64,000 bases of DNA from Phytophthora sp. 'mugwort' (taxonomy: Eukaryota > Oomycota > Peronosporomycetes > Peronosporales > Peronosporaceae). The notes beneath the pieces were generated by a model that worked only from the letters and a program-made list of their open reading frames with translations, made no database searches and was not told the DNA's origin. Positions 8,961-23,040 of this stretch are shown here, piece after piece. Position 1 is the stretch's first letter; the number at the start of each line of letters is the position of its first letter. Both the position numbers and the translations under genes were made by a program. The stretch is from positions 8,246,001 through 8,310,000 of the forward strand of contig JAUCEF010000007.1 of NCBI GenBank assembly GCA_033558025.1, in the 5' to 3' direction.

Positions 8961-9041
8961 GTCAGCGGTGGGATTTGAACCCACGAGTGCGAACACAGTA
9001 GAACTTGAGTCTACCCCCTTAGACCGCTCGGGCACACTGAC
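8961..9041 (-). tRNA. tRNA-Leu(CAA): tRNA-Leu(CAA), array copy 7
   Basis: Identical to copy 1. Unit 7 spans 8401-9800, CC / A926. Confidence 0.96.
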
Positions 9042-10360
9042 GACAAAGAGTTCACTCCCACCACAAAACACACAAACACACCACACAACACCCACAACAC
9101 CATCCAATAACAGCTATGCCACGCGCTACTCGGCCTTCTAGTGCCACCACCAACAGTTTCATACTCGCTTCGATTTATCGTTGACAGAGATTCTTTCATC
9201 TGATGACGTTCGATTGGTCGTGCAAGAGTGTGGGATGCTGCTGCCATATTCGCTGATTTCATTTTCGTGTCGTTGGAGCGCGATTCAATGAGTGGGGTTG
9301 TGCTAGAATAGCAACATAGACCCTCACACACGCGAATACTGAAGCACACACATTCGCAAGTCCCACAACGCGGACCTGCTACATGTACAGTCTGCTGCCA
9401 CAGTCTAGTGCTACGCCTGAAAAAAACTTTCTCAGTGAAGCTACACGAGACTAGCTATGTGAGTTGCTTGCACCCAATAGGCTGCTCGTCGCGGTTGCTT
9501 TGTTGATCACAAGTGCCACATCTTGCCGGCTGTCGCAATGGCTCGTTTCGACTACCATGAGTCATGCCTTATGGCGATCGACCGGGACTGAAGGAGTGAA
9601 TCTATGACTGAGAAGGTAAGGCATGGCGAAGAAACTCACTTATCACTGTGCACTAAAGAAAACAATATCTGAAAGCGTTCACACAGTTTGTTAATTAAAG
9701 CTGCTTGATATCTGCATCATAGCGTTTCGGCTAGTAGTACGGGTGTCTGTCTACCGCGCCTCTTGTTGTGGAAGGCTACCTATGTTGTTGAATTACGACG
9801 TAATGTAATAGATGTAATTTGATATGGCAACGGAGCCAGGGTAGGTCGGTCGAAACACTGTATTCCGCACGACCCAGTCTCTGAGCACTTCGTGTCCCAT
9901 ACTAGTCCTTGAGCGTGTCGGATTTGGCCATCCAGGGGTTGGGAAGCAAGCAGAAAGGCTGATAAGACAAAGCCACCTCGTTGCACAGCTGACGCATGCT
10001 AGCAGGAACAAAGCTCAACCCTGCAAAATGTTGCGAAGCGAGTTTTAGTACATGAAGCATTTTTTTGCTTGTATCCGTACGAGGCGTGTTCGCCTCCCGC
10101 TGTGGTCTCGTCAGTGGCTTTATCAGTCTAGAAGTGAGAACTCGCTATCGCTGTATTGAGTTGGCTCAAACTTCTAGAACCTTTCGTATTGTCTATGATC
10201 AGAGTAATACTGTTCCATCGTTACCAGTGTACCTCATGCGCACTTCCAATACAAAAAGTGGCCTGCAAATGCGGTCGCTTATAGAAGTACTTGCTAAATC
10301 GCAAGCTCACGCAGCAAGTGCATCGCAGCACAGGCAAGCTCCAGGAAATGGAGTAGATTT

Positions 10361-10441
10361 GTCAGCGGTGGGATTTGAACCCACGAGTGCGAACACAGTA
10401 GAACTTGAGTCTACCCCCTTAGACCGCTCGGGCACACTGAC
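10361..10441 (-). tRNA. tRNA-Leu(CAA): tRNA-Leu(CAA), array copy 8
   Basis: Identical to copy 1. Unit 8 spans 9801-11200, TT / A926. Confidence 0.96.
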
Positions 10442-11760
10442 GACAAAGAGTTCACTCCCACCACAAAACACACAAACACACCACACAACACCCACAACAC
10501 CATCCAATAACAGCTATGCCACGCGCTACTCGGCCTTCTAGTGCCACCACCAACAGTTTCATACTCGCTTCGATTTATCGTTGACAGAGATTCTTTCATC
10601 TGATGACGTTCGATTGGTCGTGCAAGAGTGTGGGATGCTGCTGCCATATTCGCTGATTTCATTTTCGTGTCGTTGGAGCGCGATTCAATGAGTGGGGTTG
10701 TGCTAGAATAGCAACATAGACCCTCACACACGCGAATACTGAAGCACACACATTCGCAAGTCCCACAACGCGGACCTGCTACATGTACAGTCTGCTGCCA
10801 CAGTCTAGTGCTACGCCTGAAAAAAACTTTCTCAGTGAAGCTACACGAGACTAGCTATGTGAGTTGCTTGCACCCAATAGGCTGCTCGTCGCGGTTGCTT
10901 TGTTGATCACAAGTGCCACATCTTGCCGGCTGTCGCAATGGCTCGTTTCGACTACCATGAGTCATGCCTTATGGCGATCGACCGGGACTGAAGGAGTGAA
11001 TCTATGACTGAGAAGGTAAGGCATGGCGAAGAAACTCACTTATCACTGTGCACTAAAGAAAACAATATCTGAAAGCGTTCACACAGTTTGTTAATTAAAG
11101 CTGCTTGATATCTGCATCATAGCGTTTCGGCTAGTAGTACGGGTGTCTGTCTACCGCGCCTCTTGTTGTGGAAGGCTACCTATGTTGTTGAATTACGACG
11201 TAATGTAATAGATGTAATTTGATATGGCAACGGAGCCAGGGTAGGTCGGTCGAAACACTGTATTCCGCACGACCCAGTCTCTGAGCACTTCGTGTCCCAT
11301 ACTAGTCCTTGAGCGTGTCGGATTTGGCCATCCAGGGGTTGGGAAGCAAGCAGAAAGGCTGATAAGACAAAGCCACCTCGTTGCACAGCTGACGCATGCT
11401 AGCAGGAACAAAGCTCAACCCTGCAAAATGTTGCGAAGCGAGTTTTAGTACATGAAGCATTTTTTTGCTTGTATCCGTACGAGGCGTGTTCGCCTCCCGC
11501 TGTGGTCTCGTCAGTGGCTTTATCAGTCTAGAAGTGAGAACTCGCTATCGCTGTATTGAGTTGGCTCAAACTTCTAGAACCTTTCGTATTGTCTATGATC
11601 AGAGTAATACTGTTCCATCGTTACCAGTGTACCTCATGCGCACTTCCAATACAAAAAGTGGCCTGCAAATGCGGTCGCTTATAGAAGTACTTGCTAAATC
11701 GCAAGCTCACGCAGCAAGTGCATCGCAGCACAGGCAAGCTCCAGGAAATGGAGTAGATTT

Positions 11761-11841
11761 GTCAGCGGTGGGATTTGAACCCACGAGTGCGAACACAGTA
11801 GAACTTGAGTCTACCCCCTTAGACCGCTCGGGCACACTGAC
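11761..11841 (-). tRNA. tRNA-Leu(CAA): tRNA-Leu(CAA), array copy 9
   Basis: Identical to copy 1. Unit 9 spans 11201-12600, TT / A926. Confidence 0.96.
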
Positions 11842-13160
11842 GACAAAGAGTTCACTCCCACCACAAAACACACAAACACACCACACAACACCCACAACAC
11901 CATCCAATAACAGCTATGCCACGCGCTACTCGGCCTTCTAGTGCCACCACCAACAGTTTCATACTCGCTTCGATTTATCGTTGACAGAGATTCTTTCATC
12001 TGATGACGTTCGATTGGTCGTGCAAGAGTGTGGGATGCTGCTGCCATATTCGCTGATTTCATTTTCGTGTCGTTGGAGCGCGATTCAATGAGTGGGGTTG
12101 TGCTAGAATAGCAACATAGACCCTCACACACGCGAATACTGAAGCACACACATTCGCAAGTCCCACAACGCGGACCTGCTACATGTACAGTCTGCTGCCA
12201 CAGTCTAGTGCTACGCCTGAAAAAAACTTTCTCAGTGAAGCTACACGAGACTAGCTATGTGAGTTGCTTGCACCCAATAGGCTGCTCGTCGCGGTTGCTT
12301 TGTTGATCACAAGTGCCACATCTTGCCGGCTGTCGCAATGGCTCGTTTCGACTACCATGAGTCATGCCTTATGGCGATCGACCGGGACTGAAGGAGTGAA
12401 TCTATGACTGAGAAGGTAAGGCATGGCGAAGAAACTCACTTATCACTGTGCACTAAAGAAAACAATATCTGAAAGCGTTCACACAGTTTGTTAATTAAAG
12501 CTGCTTGATATCTGCATCATAGCGTTTCGGCTAGTAGTACGGGTGTCTGTCTACCGCGCCTCTTGTTGTGGAAGGCTACCTATGTTGTTGAATTACGACG
12601 TAATGTAATAGATGTAATTTGATATGGCAACGGAGCCAGGGTAGGTCGGTCGAAACACTGTATTCCGCACGACCCAGTCTCTGAGCACTTCGTGTCCCAT
12701 ACTAGTCCTTGAGCGTGTCGGATTTGGCCATCCAGGGGTTGGGAAGCAAGCAGAAAGGCTGATAAGACAAAGCCACCTCGTTGCACAGCTGACGCATGCT
12801 AGCAGGAACAAAGCTCAACCCTGCAAAATGTTGCGAAGCGAGTTTTAGTACATGAAGCATTTTTTTGCTTGTATCCGTACGAGGCGTGTTCGCCTCCCGC
12901 TGTGGTCTCGTCAGTGGCTTTATCAGTCTAGAAGTGAGAACTCGCTATCGCTGTATTGAGTTGGCTCAAACTTCTAGAACCTTTCGTATTGTCTATGATC
13001 AGAGTAATACTGTTCCATCGTTACCAGTGTACCTCATGCGCACTTCCAATACAAAAAGTGGCCTGCAAATGCGGTCGCCCATAGAAGTACTTGCTAAATC
13101 GCAAGCTCACGCAGCAAGTGCATCGCAGCACAGGCAAGCTCCAGGAAATGGAGTAGATTT

Positions 13161-13241
13161 GTCAGCGGTGGGATTTGAACCCACGAGTGCGAACACAGTA
13201 GAACTTGAGTCTACCCCCTTAGACCGCTCGGGCACACTGAC
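13161..13241 (-). tRNA. tRNA-Leu(CAA): tRNA-Leu(CAA), array copy 10
   Basis: Identical to copy 1. Unit 10 spans 12601-14000, CC / A926. Confidence 0.96.
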
Positions 13242-14560
13242 GACAAAGAGTTCACTCCCACCACAAAACACACAAACACACCACACAACACCCACAACAC
13301 CATCCAATAACAGCTATGCCACGCGCTACTCGGCCTTCTAGTGCCACCACCAACAGTTTCATACTCGCTTCGATTTATCGTTGACAGAGATTCTTTCATC
13401 TGATGACGTTCGATTGGTCGTGCAAGAGTGTGGGATGCTGCTGCCATATTCGCTGATTTCATTTTCGTGTCGTTGGAGCGCGATTCAATGAGTGGGGTTG
13501 TGCTAGAATAGCAACATAGACCCTCACACACGCGAATACTGAAGCACACACATTCGCAAGTCCCACAACGCGGACCTGCTACATGTACAGTCTGCTGCCA
13601 CAGTCTAGTGCTACGCCTGAAAAAAACTTTCTCAGTGAAGCTACACGAGACTAGCTATGTGAGTTGCTTGCACCCAATAGGCTGCTCGTCGCGGTTGCTT
13701 TGTTGATCACAAGTGCCACATCTTGCCGGCTGTCGCAATGGCTCGTTTCGACTACCATGAGTCATGCCTTATGGCGATCGACCGGGACTGAAGGAGTGAA
13801 TCTATGACTGAGAAGGTAAGGCATGGCGAAGAAACTCACTTATCACTGTGCACTAAAGAAAACAATATCTGAAAGCGTTCACACAGTTTGTTAATTAAAG
13901 CTGCTTGATATCTGCATCATAGCGTTTCGGCTAGTAGTACGGGTGTCTGTCTACCGCGCCTCTTGTTGTGGAAGGCTACCTATGTTGTTGAATTACGACG
14001 TAATGTAATAGATGTAATTTGATATGGCAACGGAGCCAGGGTAGGTCGGTCGAAACACTGTATTCCGCACGACCCAGTCTCTGAGCACTTCGTGTCCCAT
14101 ACTAGTCCTTGAGCGTGTCGGATTTGGCCATCCAGGGGTTGGGAAGCAAGCAGAAAGGCTGATAAGACAAAGCCACCTCGTTGCACAGCTGACGCATGCT
14201 AGCAGGAACAAAGCTCAACCCTGCAAAATGTTGCGAAGCGAGTTTTAGTACATGAAGCATTTTTTTGCTTGTATCCGTACGAGGCGTGTTCGCCTCCCGC
14301 TGTGGTCTCGTCAGTGGCTTTATCAGTCTAGAAGTGAGAACTCGCTATCGCTGTATTGAGTTGGCTCAAACTTCTAGAACCTTTCGTATTGTCTATGATC
14401 AGAGTAATACTGTTCCATCGTTACCAGTGTACCTCATGCGCACTTCCAATACAAAAAGTGGCCTGCAAATGCGGTCGCCCATAGAAGTACTTGCTAAATC
14501 GCAAGCTCACGCAGCAAGTGCATCGCAGCACAGGCAAGCTCCAGGAAATGGAGTAGATTT

Positions 14561-14641
14561 GTCAGCGGTGGGATTTGAACCCACGAGTGCGAACACAGTA
14601 GAACTTGAGTCTACCCCCTTAGACCGCTCGGGCACACTGAC
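14561..14641 (-). tRNA. tRNA-Leu(CAA): tRNA-Leu(CAA), array copy 11
   Basis: Identical to copy 1. Unit 11 spans 14001-15399 (1399 bp), CC / A926. It lacks one A of the AA pair near 15110, so the register shifts by 1 from here on. Confidence 0.96.
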
Positions 14642-15959
14642 GACAAAGAGTTCACTCCCACCACAAAACACACAAACACACCACACAACACCCACAACAC
14701 CATCCAATAACAGCTATGCCACGCGCTACTCGGCCTTCTAGTGCCACCACCAACAGTTTCATACTCGCTTCGATTTATCGTTGACAGAGATTCTTTCATC
14801 TGATGACGTTCGATTGGTCGTGCAAGAGTGTGGGATGCTGCTGCCATATTCGCTGATTTCATTTTCGTGTCGTTGGAGCGCGATTCAATGAGTGGGGTTG
14901 TGCTAGAATAGCAACATAGACCCTCACACACGCGAATACTGAAGCACACACATTCGCAAGTCCCACAACGCGGACCTGCTACATGTACAGTCTGCTGCCA
15001 CAGTCTAGTGCTACGCCTGAAAAAAACTTTCTCAGTGAAGCTACACGAGACTAGCTATGTGAGTTGCTTGCACCCAATAGGCTGCTCGTCGCGGTTGCTT
15101 TGTTGATCACAGTGCCACATCTTGCCGGCTGTCGCAATGGCTCGTTTCGACTACCATGAGTCATGCCTTATGGCGATCGACCGGGACTGAAGGAGTGAAT
15201 CTATGACTGAGAAGGTAAGGCATGGCGAAGAAACTCACTTATCACTGTGCACTAAAGAAAACAATATCTGAAAGCGTTCACACAGTTTGTTAATTAAAGC
15301 TGCTTGATATCTGCATCATAGCGTTTCGGCTAGTAGTACGGGTGTCTGTCTACCGCGCCTCTTGTTGTGGAAGGCTACCTATGTTGTTGAATTACGACGT
15401 AATGTAATAGATGTAATTTGATATGGCAACGGAGCCAGGGTAGGTCGGTCGAAACACTGTATTCCGCACGACCCAGTCTCTGAGCACTTCGTGTCCCATA
15501 CTAGTCCTTGAGCGTGTCGGATTTGGCCATCCAGGGGTTGGGAAGCAAGCAGAAAGGCTGATAAGACAAAGCCACCTCGTTGCACAGCTGACGCATGCTA
15601 GCAGGAACAAAGCTCAACCCTGCAAAATGTTGCGAAGCGAGTTTTAGTACATGAAGCATTTTTTTGCTTGTATCCGTACGAGGCGTGTTCGCCTCCCGCT
15701 GTGGTCTCGTCAGTGGCTTTATCAGTCTAGAAGTGAGAACTCGCTATCGCTGTATTGAGTTGGCTCAAACTTCTAGAACCTTTCGTATTGTCTATGATCA
15801 GAGTAATACTGTTCCATCGTTACCAGTGTACCTCATGCGCACTTCCAATACAAAAAGTGGCCTGCAAATGCGGTCGCCCATAGAAGTACTTGCTAAATCG
15901 CAAGCTCACGCAGCAAGTGCATCGCAGCACAGGCAAGCTCCAGGAAATGGAGTAGATTT

Positions 15960-16040
15960 GTCAGCGGTGGGATTTGAACCCACGAGTGCGAACACAGTAG
16001 AACTTGAGTCTACCCCCTTAGACCGCTCGGGCACACTGAC
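15960..16040 (-). tRNA. tRNA-Leu(CAA): tRNA-Leu(CAA), array copy 12
   Basis: Identical to copy 1. Unit 12 spans 15400-16799, CC / A926. Confidence 0.96.
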
Positions 16041-17359
16041 GACAAAGAGTTCACTCCCACCACAAAACACACAAACACACCACACAACACCCACAACACC
16101 ATCCAATAACAGCTATGCCACGCGCTACTCGGCCTTCTAGTGCCACCACCAACAGTTTCATACTCGCTTCGATTTATCGTTGACAGAGATTCTTTCATCT
16201 GATGACGTTCGATTGGTCGTGCAAGAGTGTGGGATGCTGCTGCCATATTCGCTGATTTCATTTTCGTGTCGTTGGAGCGCGATTCAATGAGTGGGGTTGT
16301 GCTAGAATAGCAACATAGACCCTCACACACGCGAATACTGAAGCACACACATTCGCAAGTCCCACAACGCGGACCTGCTACATGTACAGTCTGCTGCCAC
16401 AGTCTAGTGCTACGCCTGAAAAAAACTTTCTCAGTGAAGCTACACGAGACTAGCTATGTGAGTTGCTTGCACCCAATAGGCTGCTCGTCGCGGTTGCTTT
16501 GTTGATCACAAGTGCCACATCTTGCCGGCTGTCGCAATGGCTCGTTTCGACTACCATGAGTCATGCCTTATGGCGATCGACCGGGACTGAAGGAGTGAAT
16601 CTATGACTGAGAAGGTAAGGCATGGCGAAGAAACTCACTTATCACTGTGCACTAAAGAAAACAATATCTGAAAGCGTTCACACAGTTTGTTAATTAAAGC
16701 TGCTTGATATCTGCATCATAGCGTTTCGGCTAGTAGTACGGGTGTCTGTCTACCGCGCCTCTTGTTGTGGAAGGCTACCTATGTTGTTGAATTACGACGT
16801 AATGTAATAGATGTAATTTGATATGGCAACGGAGCCAGGGTAGGTCGGTCGAAACACTGTATTCCGCACGACCCAGTCTCTGAGCACTTCGTGTCCCATA
16901 CTAGTCCTTGAGCGTGTCGGATTTGGCCATCCAGGGGTTGGGAAGCAAGCAGAAAGGCTGATAAGACAAAGCCACCTCGTTGCACAGCTGACGCATGCTA
17001 GCAGGAACAAAGCTCAACCCTGCAAAATGTTGCGAAGCGAGTTTTAGTACATGAAGCATTTTTTTGCTTGTATCCGTACGAGGCGTGTTCGCCTCCCGCT
17101 GTGGTCTCGTCAGTGGCTTTATCAGTCTAGAAGTGAGAACTCGCTATCGCTGTATTGAGTTGGCTCAAACTTCTAGAACCTTTCGTATTGTCTATGATCA
17201 GAGTAATACTGTTCCATCGTTACCAGTGTACCTCATGCGCACTTCCAATACAAAAAGTGGCCTGCAAATGCGGTCGCCCATAGAAGTACTTGCTAAATCG
17301 CAAGCTCACGCAGCAAGTGCATCGCAGCACAGGCAAGCTCCAGGAAATGGAGTAGATTT

Positions 17360-17440
17360 GTCAGCGGTGGGATTTGAACCCACGAGTGCGAACACAGTAG
17401 AACTTGAGTCTACCCCCTTAGACCGCTCGGGCACACTGAC
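17360..17440 (-). tRNA. tRNA-Leu(CAA): tRNA-Leu(CAA), array copy 13
   Basis: Identical to copy 1. Unit 13 spans 16800-18199, CC / A926. Confidence 0.96.
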
Positions 17441-18759
17441 GACAAAGAGTTCACTCCCACCACAAAACACACAAACACACCACACAACACCCACAACACC
17501 ATCCAATAACAGCTATGCCACGCGCTACTCGGCCTTCTAGTGCCACCACCAACAGTTTCATACTCGCTTCGATTTATCGTTGACAGAGATTCTTTCATCT
17601 GATGACGTTCGATTGGTCGTGCAAGAGTGTGGGATGCTGCTGCCATATTCGCTGATTTCATTTTCGTGTCGTTGGAGCGCGATTCAATGAGTGGGGTTGT
17701 GCTAGAATAGCAACATAGACCCTCACACACGCGAATACTGAAGCACACACATTCGCAAGTCCCACAACGCGGACCTGCTACATGTACAGTCTGCTGCCAC
17801 AGTCTAGTGCTACGCCTGAAAAAAACTTTCTCAGTGAAGCTACACGAGACTAGCTATGTGAGTTGCTTGCACCCAATAGGCTGCTCGTCGCGGTTGCTTT
17901 GTTGATCACAAGTGCCACATCTTGCCGGCTGTCGCAATGGCTCGTTTCGACTACCATGAGTCATGCCTTATGGCGATCGACCGGGACTGAAGGAGTGAAT
18001 CTATGACTGAGAAGGTAAGGCATGGCGAAGAAACTCACTTATCACTGTGCACTAAAGAAAACAATATCTGAAAGCGTTCACACAGTTTGTTAATTAAAGC
18101 TGCTTGATATCTGCATCATAGCGTTTCGGCTAGTAGTACGGGTGTCTGTCTACCGCGCCTCTTGTTGTGGAAGGCTACCTATGTTGTTGAATTACGACGT
18201 AATGTAATAGATGTAATTTGATATGGCAACGGAGCCAGGGTAGGTCGGTCGAAACACTGTATTCCGCACGACCCAGTCTCTGAGCACTTCGTGTCCCATA
18301 CTAGTCCTTGAGCGTGTCGGATTTGGCCATCCAGGGGTTGGGAAGCAAGCAGAAAGGCTGATAAGACAAAGCCACCTCGTTGCACAGCTGACGCATGCTA
18401 GCAGGAACAAAGCTCAACCCTGCAAAATGTTGCGAAGCGAGTTTTAGTACATGAAGCATTTTTTTGCTTGTATCCGTACGAGGCGTGTTCGCCTCCCGCT
18501 GTGGTCTCGTCAGTGGCTTTATCAGTCTAGAAGTGAGAACTCGCTATCGCTGTATTGAGTTGGCTCAAACTTCTAGAACCTTTCGTATTGTCTATGATCA
18601 GAGTAATACTGTTCCATCGTTACCAGTGTACCTCATGCGCACTTCCAATACAAAAAGTGGCCTGCAAATGCGGTCGCTTATAGAAGTACTTGCTAAATCG
18701 CAAGCTCACGCAGCAAGTGCATCGCAGCACAGGCAAGCTCCAGGAAATGGAGTAGATTT

Positions 18760-18840
18760 GTCAGCGGTGGGATTTGAACCCACGAGTGCGAACACAGTAG
18801 AACTTGAGTCTACCCCCTTAGACCGCTCGGGCACACTGAC
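18760..18840 (-). tRNA. tRNA-Leu(CAA): tRNA-Leu(CAA), array copy 14
   Basis: Identical to copy 1. Unit 14 spans 18200-19599, TT / A926. Confidence 0.96.
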
Positions 18841-20159
18841 GACAAAGAGTTCACTCCCACCACAAAACACACAAACACACCACACAACACCCACAACACC
18901 ATCCAATAACAGCTATGCCACGCGCTACTCGGCCTTCTAGTGCCACCACCAACAGTTTCATACTCGCTTCGATTTATCGTTGACAGAGATTCTTTCATCT
19001 GATGACGTTCGATTGGTCGTGCAAGAGTGTGGGATGCTGCTGCCATATTCGCTGATTTCATTTTCGTGTCGTTGGAGCGCGATTCAATGAGTGGGGTTGT
19101 GCTAGAATAGCAACATAGACCCTCACACACGCGAATACTGAAGCACACACATTCGCAAGTCCCACAACGCGGACCTGCTACATGTACAGTCTGCTGCCAC
19201 AGTCTAGTGCTACGCCTGAAAAAAACTTTCTCAGTGAAGCTACACGAGACTAGCTATGTGAGTTGCTTGCACCCAATAGGCTGCTCGTCGCGGTTGCTTT
19301 GTTGATCACAAGTGCCACATCTTGCCGGCTGTCGCAATGGCTCGTTTCGACTACCATGAGTCATGCCTTATGGCGATCGACCGGGACTGAAGGAGTGAAT
19401 CTATGACTGAGAAGGTAAGGCATGGCGAAGAAACTCACTTATCACTGTGCACTAAAGAAAACAATATCTGAAAGCGTTCACACAGTTTGTTAATTAAAGC
19501 TGCTTGATATCTGCATCATAGCGTTTCGGCTAGTAGTACGGGTGTCTGTCTACCGCGCCTCTTGTTGTGGAAGGCTACCTATGTTGTTGAATTACGACGT
19601 AATGTAATAGATGTAATTTGATATGGCAACGGAGCCAGGGTAGGTCGGTCGAAACACTGTATTCCGCACGACCCAGTCTCTGAGCACTTCGTGTCCCATA
19701 CTAGTCCTTGAGCGTGTCGGATTTGGCCATCCAGGGGTTGGGAAGCAAGCAGAAAGGCTGATAAGACAAAGCCACCTCGTTGCACAGCTGACGCATGCTA
19801 GCAGGAACAAAGCTCAACCCTGCAAAATGTTGCGAAGCGAGTTTTAGTACATGAAGCATTTTTTTGCTTGTATCCGTACGAGGCGTGTTCGCCTCCCGCT
19901 GTGGTCTCGTCAGTGGCTTTATCAGTCTAGAAGTGAGAACTCGCTATCGCTGTATTGAGTTGGCTCAAACTTCTAGAACCTTTCGTATTGTCTATGATCA
20001 GAGTAATACTGTTCCATCGTTACCAGTGTACCTCATGCGCACTTCCAATACAAAAAGTGGCCTGCAAATGCGGTCGCCCATAGAAGTACTTGCTAAATCG
20101 CAAGCTCACGCAGCAAGTGCATCGCAGCACAGGCAAGCTCCAGGAAATGGAGTAGATTT

Positions 20160-20240
20160 GTCAGCGGTGGGATTTGAACCCACGAGTGCGAACACAGTAG
20201 AACTTGAGTCTACCCCCTTAGACCGCTCGGGCACACTGAC
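20160..20240 (-). tRNA. tRNA-Leu(CAA): tRNA-Leu(CAA), array copy 15
   Basis: Identical to copy 1. Unit 15 spans 19600-20999, CC / A926, with the T variant of position 1304 (at 20903). Confidence 0.96.
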
Positions 20241-21559
20241 GACAAAGAGTTCACTCCCACCACAAAACACACAAACACACCACACAACACCCACAACACC
20301 ATCCAATAACAGCTATGCCACGCGCTACTCGGCCTTCTAGTGCCACCACCAACAGTTTCATACTCGCTTCGATTTATCGTTGACAGAGATTCTTTCATCT
20401 GATGACGTTCGATTGGTCGTGCAAGAGTGTGGGATGCTGCTGCCATATTCGCTGATTTCATTTTCGTGTCGTTGGAGCGCGATTCAATGAGTGGGGTTGT
20501 GCTAGAATAGCAACATAGACCCTCACACACGCGAATACTGAAGCACACACATTCGCAAGTCCCACAACGCGGACCTGCTACATGTACAGTCTGCTGCCAC
20601 AGTCTAGTGCTACGCCTGAAAAAAACTTTCTCAGTGAAGCTACACGAGACTAGCTATGTGAGTTGCTTGCACCCAATAGGCTGCTCGTCGCGGTTGCTTT
20701 GTTGATCACAAGTGCCACATCTTGCCGGCTGTCGCAATGGCTCGTTTCGACTACCATGAGTCATGCCTTATGGCGATCGACCGGGACTGAAGGAGTGAAT
20801 CTATGACTGAGAAGGTAAGGCATGGCGAAGAAACTCACTTATCACTGTGCACTAAAGAAAACAATATCTGAAAGCGTTCACACAGTTTGTTAATTAAAGC
20901 TGTTTGATATCTGCATCATAGCGTTTCGGCTAGTAGTACGGGTGTCTGTCTACCGCGCCTCTTGTTGTGGAAGGCTACCTATGTTGTTGAATTACGACGT
21001 AATGTAATAGATGTAATTTGATATGGCAACGGAGCCAGGGTAGGTCGGTCGAAACACTGTATTCCGCACGACCCAGTCTCTGAGCACTTCGTGTCCCATA
21101 CTAGTCCTTGAGCGTGTCGGATTTGGCCATCCAGGGGTTGGGAAGCAAGCAGAAAGGCTGATAAGACAAAGCCACCTCGTTGCACAGCTGACGCATGCTA
21201 GCAGGAACAAAGCTCAACCCTGCAAAATGTTGCGAAGCGAGTTTTAGTACATGAAGCATTTTTTTGCTTGTATCCGTACGAGGCGTGTTCGCCTCCCGCT
21301 GTGGTCTCGTCAGTGGCTTTATCAGTCTAGAAGTGAGAACTCGCTATCGCTGTATTGAGTTGGCTCAAACTTCTAGAACCTTTCGTATTGTCTATGATCA
21401 GAGTAATACTGTTCCATCGTTACCAGTGTACCTCATGCGCACTTCCAATACAAAAAGTGGCCTGCAAATGCGGTCGCTTATAGAAGTACTTGCTAAATCG
21501 CAAGCTCACGCAGCAAGTGCATCGCAGCACAGGCAAGCTCCAGGAAATGGAGTAGATTT

Positions 21560-21640
21560 GTCAGCGGTGGGATTTGAACCCACGAGTGCGAACACAGTAG
21601 AACTTGAGTCTACCCCCTTAGACCGCTCGGGCACACTGAC
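21560..21640 (-). tRNA. tRNA-Leu(CAA): tRNA-Leu(CAA), array copy 16
   Basis: Identical to copy 1. Unit 16 spans 21000-22399, TT / A926. It is the first unit of a three-unit block that recurs at units 22-24. Confidence 0.96.
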
Positions 21641-22959
21641 GACAAAGAGTTCACTCCCACCACAAAACACACAAACACACCACACAACACCCACAACACC
21701 ATCCAATAACAGCTATGCCACGCGCTACTCGGCCTTCTAGTGCCACCACCAACAGTTTCATACTCGCTTCGATTTATCGTTGACAGAGATTCTTTCATCT
21801 GATGACGTTCGATTGGTCGTGCAAGAGTGTGGGATGCTGCTGCCATATTCGCTGATTTCATTTTCGTGTCGTTGGAGCGCGATTCAATGAGTGGGGTTGT
21901 GCTAGAATAGCAACATAGACCCTCACACACGCGAATACTGAAGCACACACATTCGCAAGTCCCACAACGCGGACCTGCTACATGTACAGTCTGCTGCCAC
22001 AGTCTAGTGCTACGCCTGAAAAAAACTTTCTCAGTGAAGCTACACGAGACTAGCTATGTGAGTTGCTTGCACCCAATAGGCTGCTCGTCGCGGTTGCTTT
22101 GTTGATCACAAGTGCCACATCTTGCCGGCTGTCGCAATGGCTCGTTTCGACTACCATGAGTCATGCCTTATGGCGATCGACCGGGACTGAAGGAGTGAAT
22201 CTATGACTGAGAAGGTAAGGCATGGCGAAGAAACTCACTTATCACTGTGCACTAAAGAAAACAATATCTGAAAGCGTTCACACAGTTTGTTAATTAAAGC
22301 TGCTTGATATCTGCATCATAGCGTTTCGGCTAGTAGTACGGGTGTCTGTCTACCGCGCCTCTTGTTGTGGAAGGCTACCTATGTTGTTGAATTACGACGT
22401 AATGTAATAGATGTAATTTGATATGGCAACGGAGCCAGGGTAGGTCGGTCGAAACACTGTATTCCGCACGACCCAGTCTCTGAGCACTTCGTGTCCCATA
22501 CTAGTCCTTGAGCGTGTCGGATTTGGCCATCCAGGGGTTGGGAAGCAAGCAGAAAGGCTGATAAGACAAAGCCACCTCGTTGCACAGCTGACGCATGCTA
22601 GCAGGAACAAAGCTCAACCCTGCAAAATGTTGCGAAGCGAGTTTTAGTACATGAAGCATTTTTTTGCTTGTATCCGTACGAGGCGTGTTCGCCTCCCGCT
22701 GTGGTCTCGTCAGTGGCTTTATCAGTCTAGAAGTGAGAACTCGCTATCGCTGTATTGAGTTGGCTCAAACTTCTAGAACCTTTCGTATTGTCTATGATCA
22801 GAGTAATACTGTTCCATCGTTACCAGTGTACCTCATGCGCACTTCCAATACAAAAAGTGGCCTGCAAATGCGGTCGCTTATAGAAGTACTTGCTAAATCG
22901 CAAGCTCACGCAGCAAGTGCATCGCAGCACAGGCAAGCTCCAGGAAATGGAGTAGATTT

Positions 22960-23040
22960 GTCAGCGGTGGGATTTGAACCCACGAGTGCGAACACAGTAG
23001 AACTTGAGTCTACCCCCTTAGACCGCTCGGGCACACTGAC
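22960..23040 (-). tRNA. tRNA-Leu(CAA): tRNA-Leu(CAA), array copy 17
   Basis: Identical to copy 1. Unit 17 spans 22400-23799, TT / A926 with T at the 1304 site (23703). Confidence 0.96.
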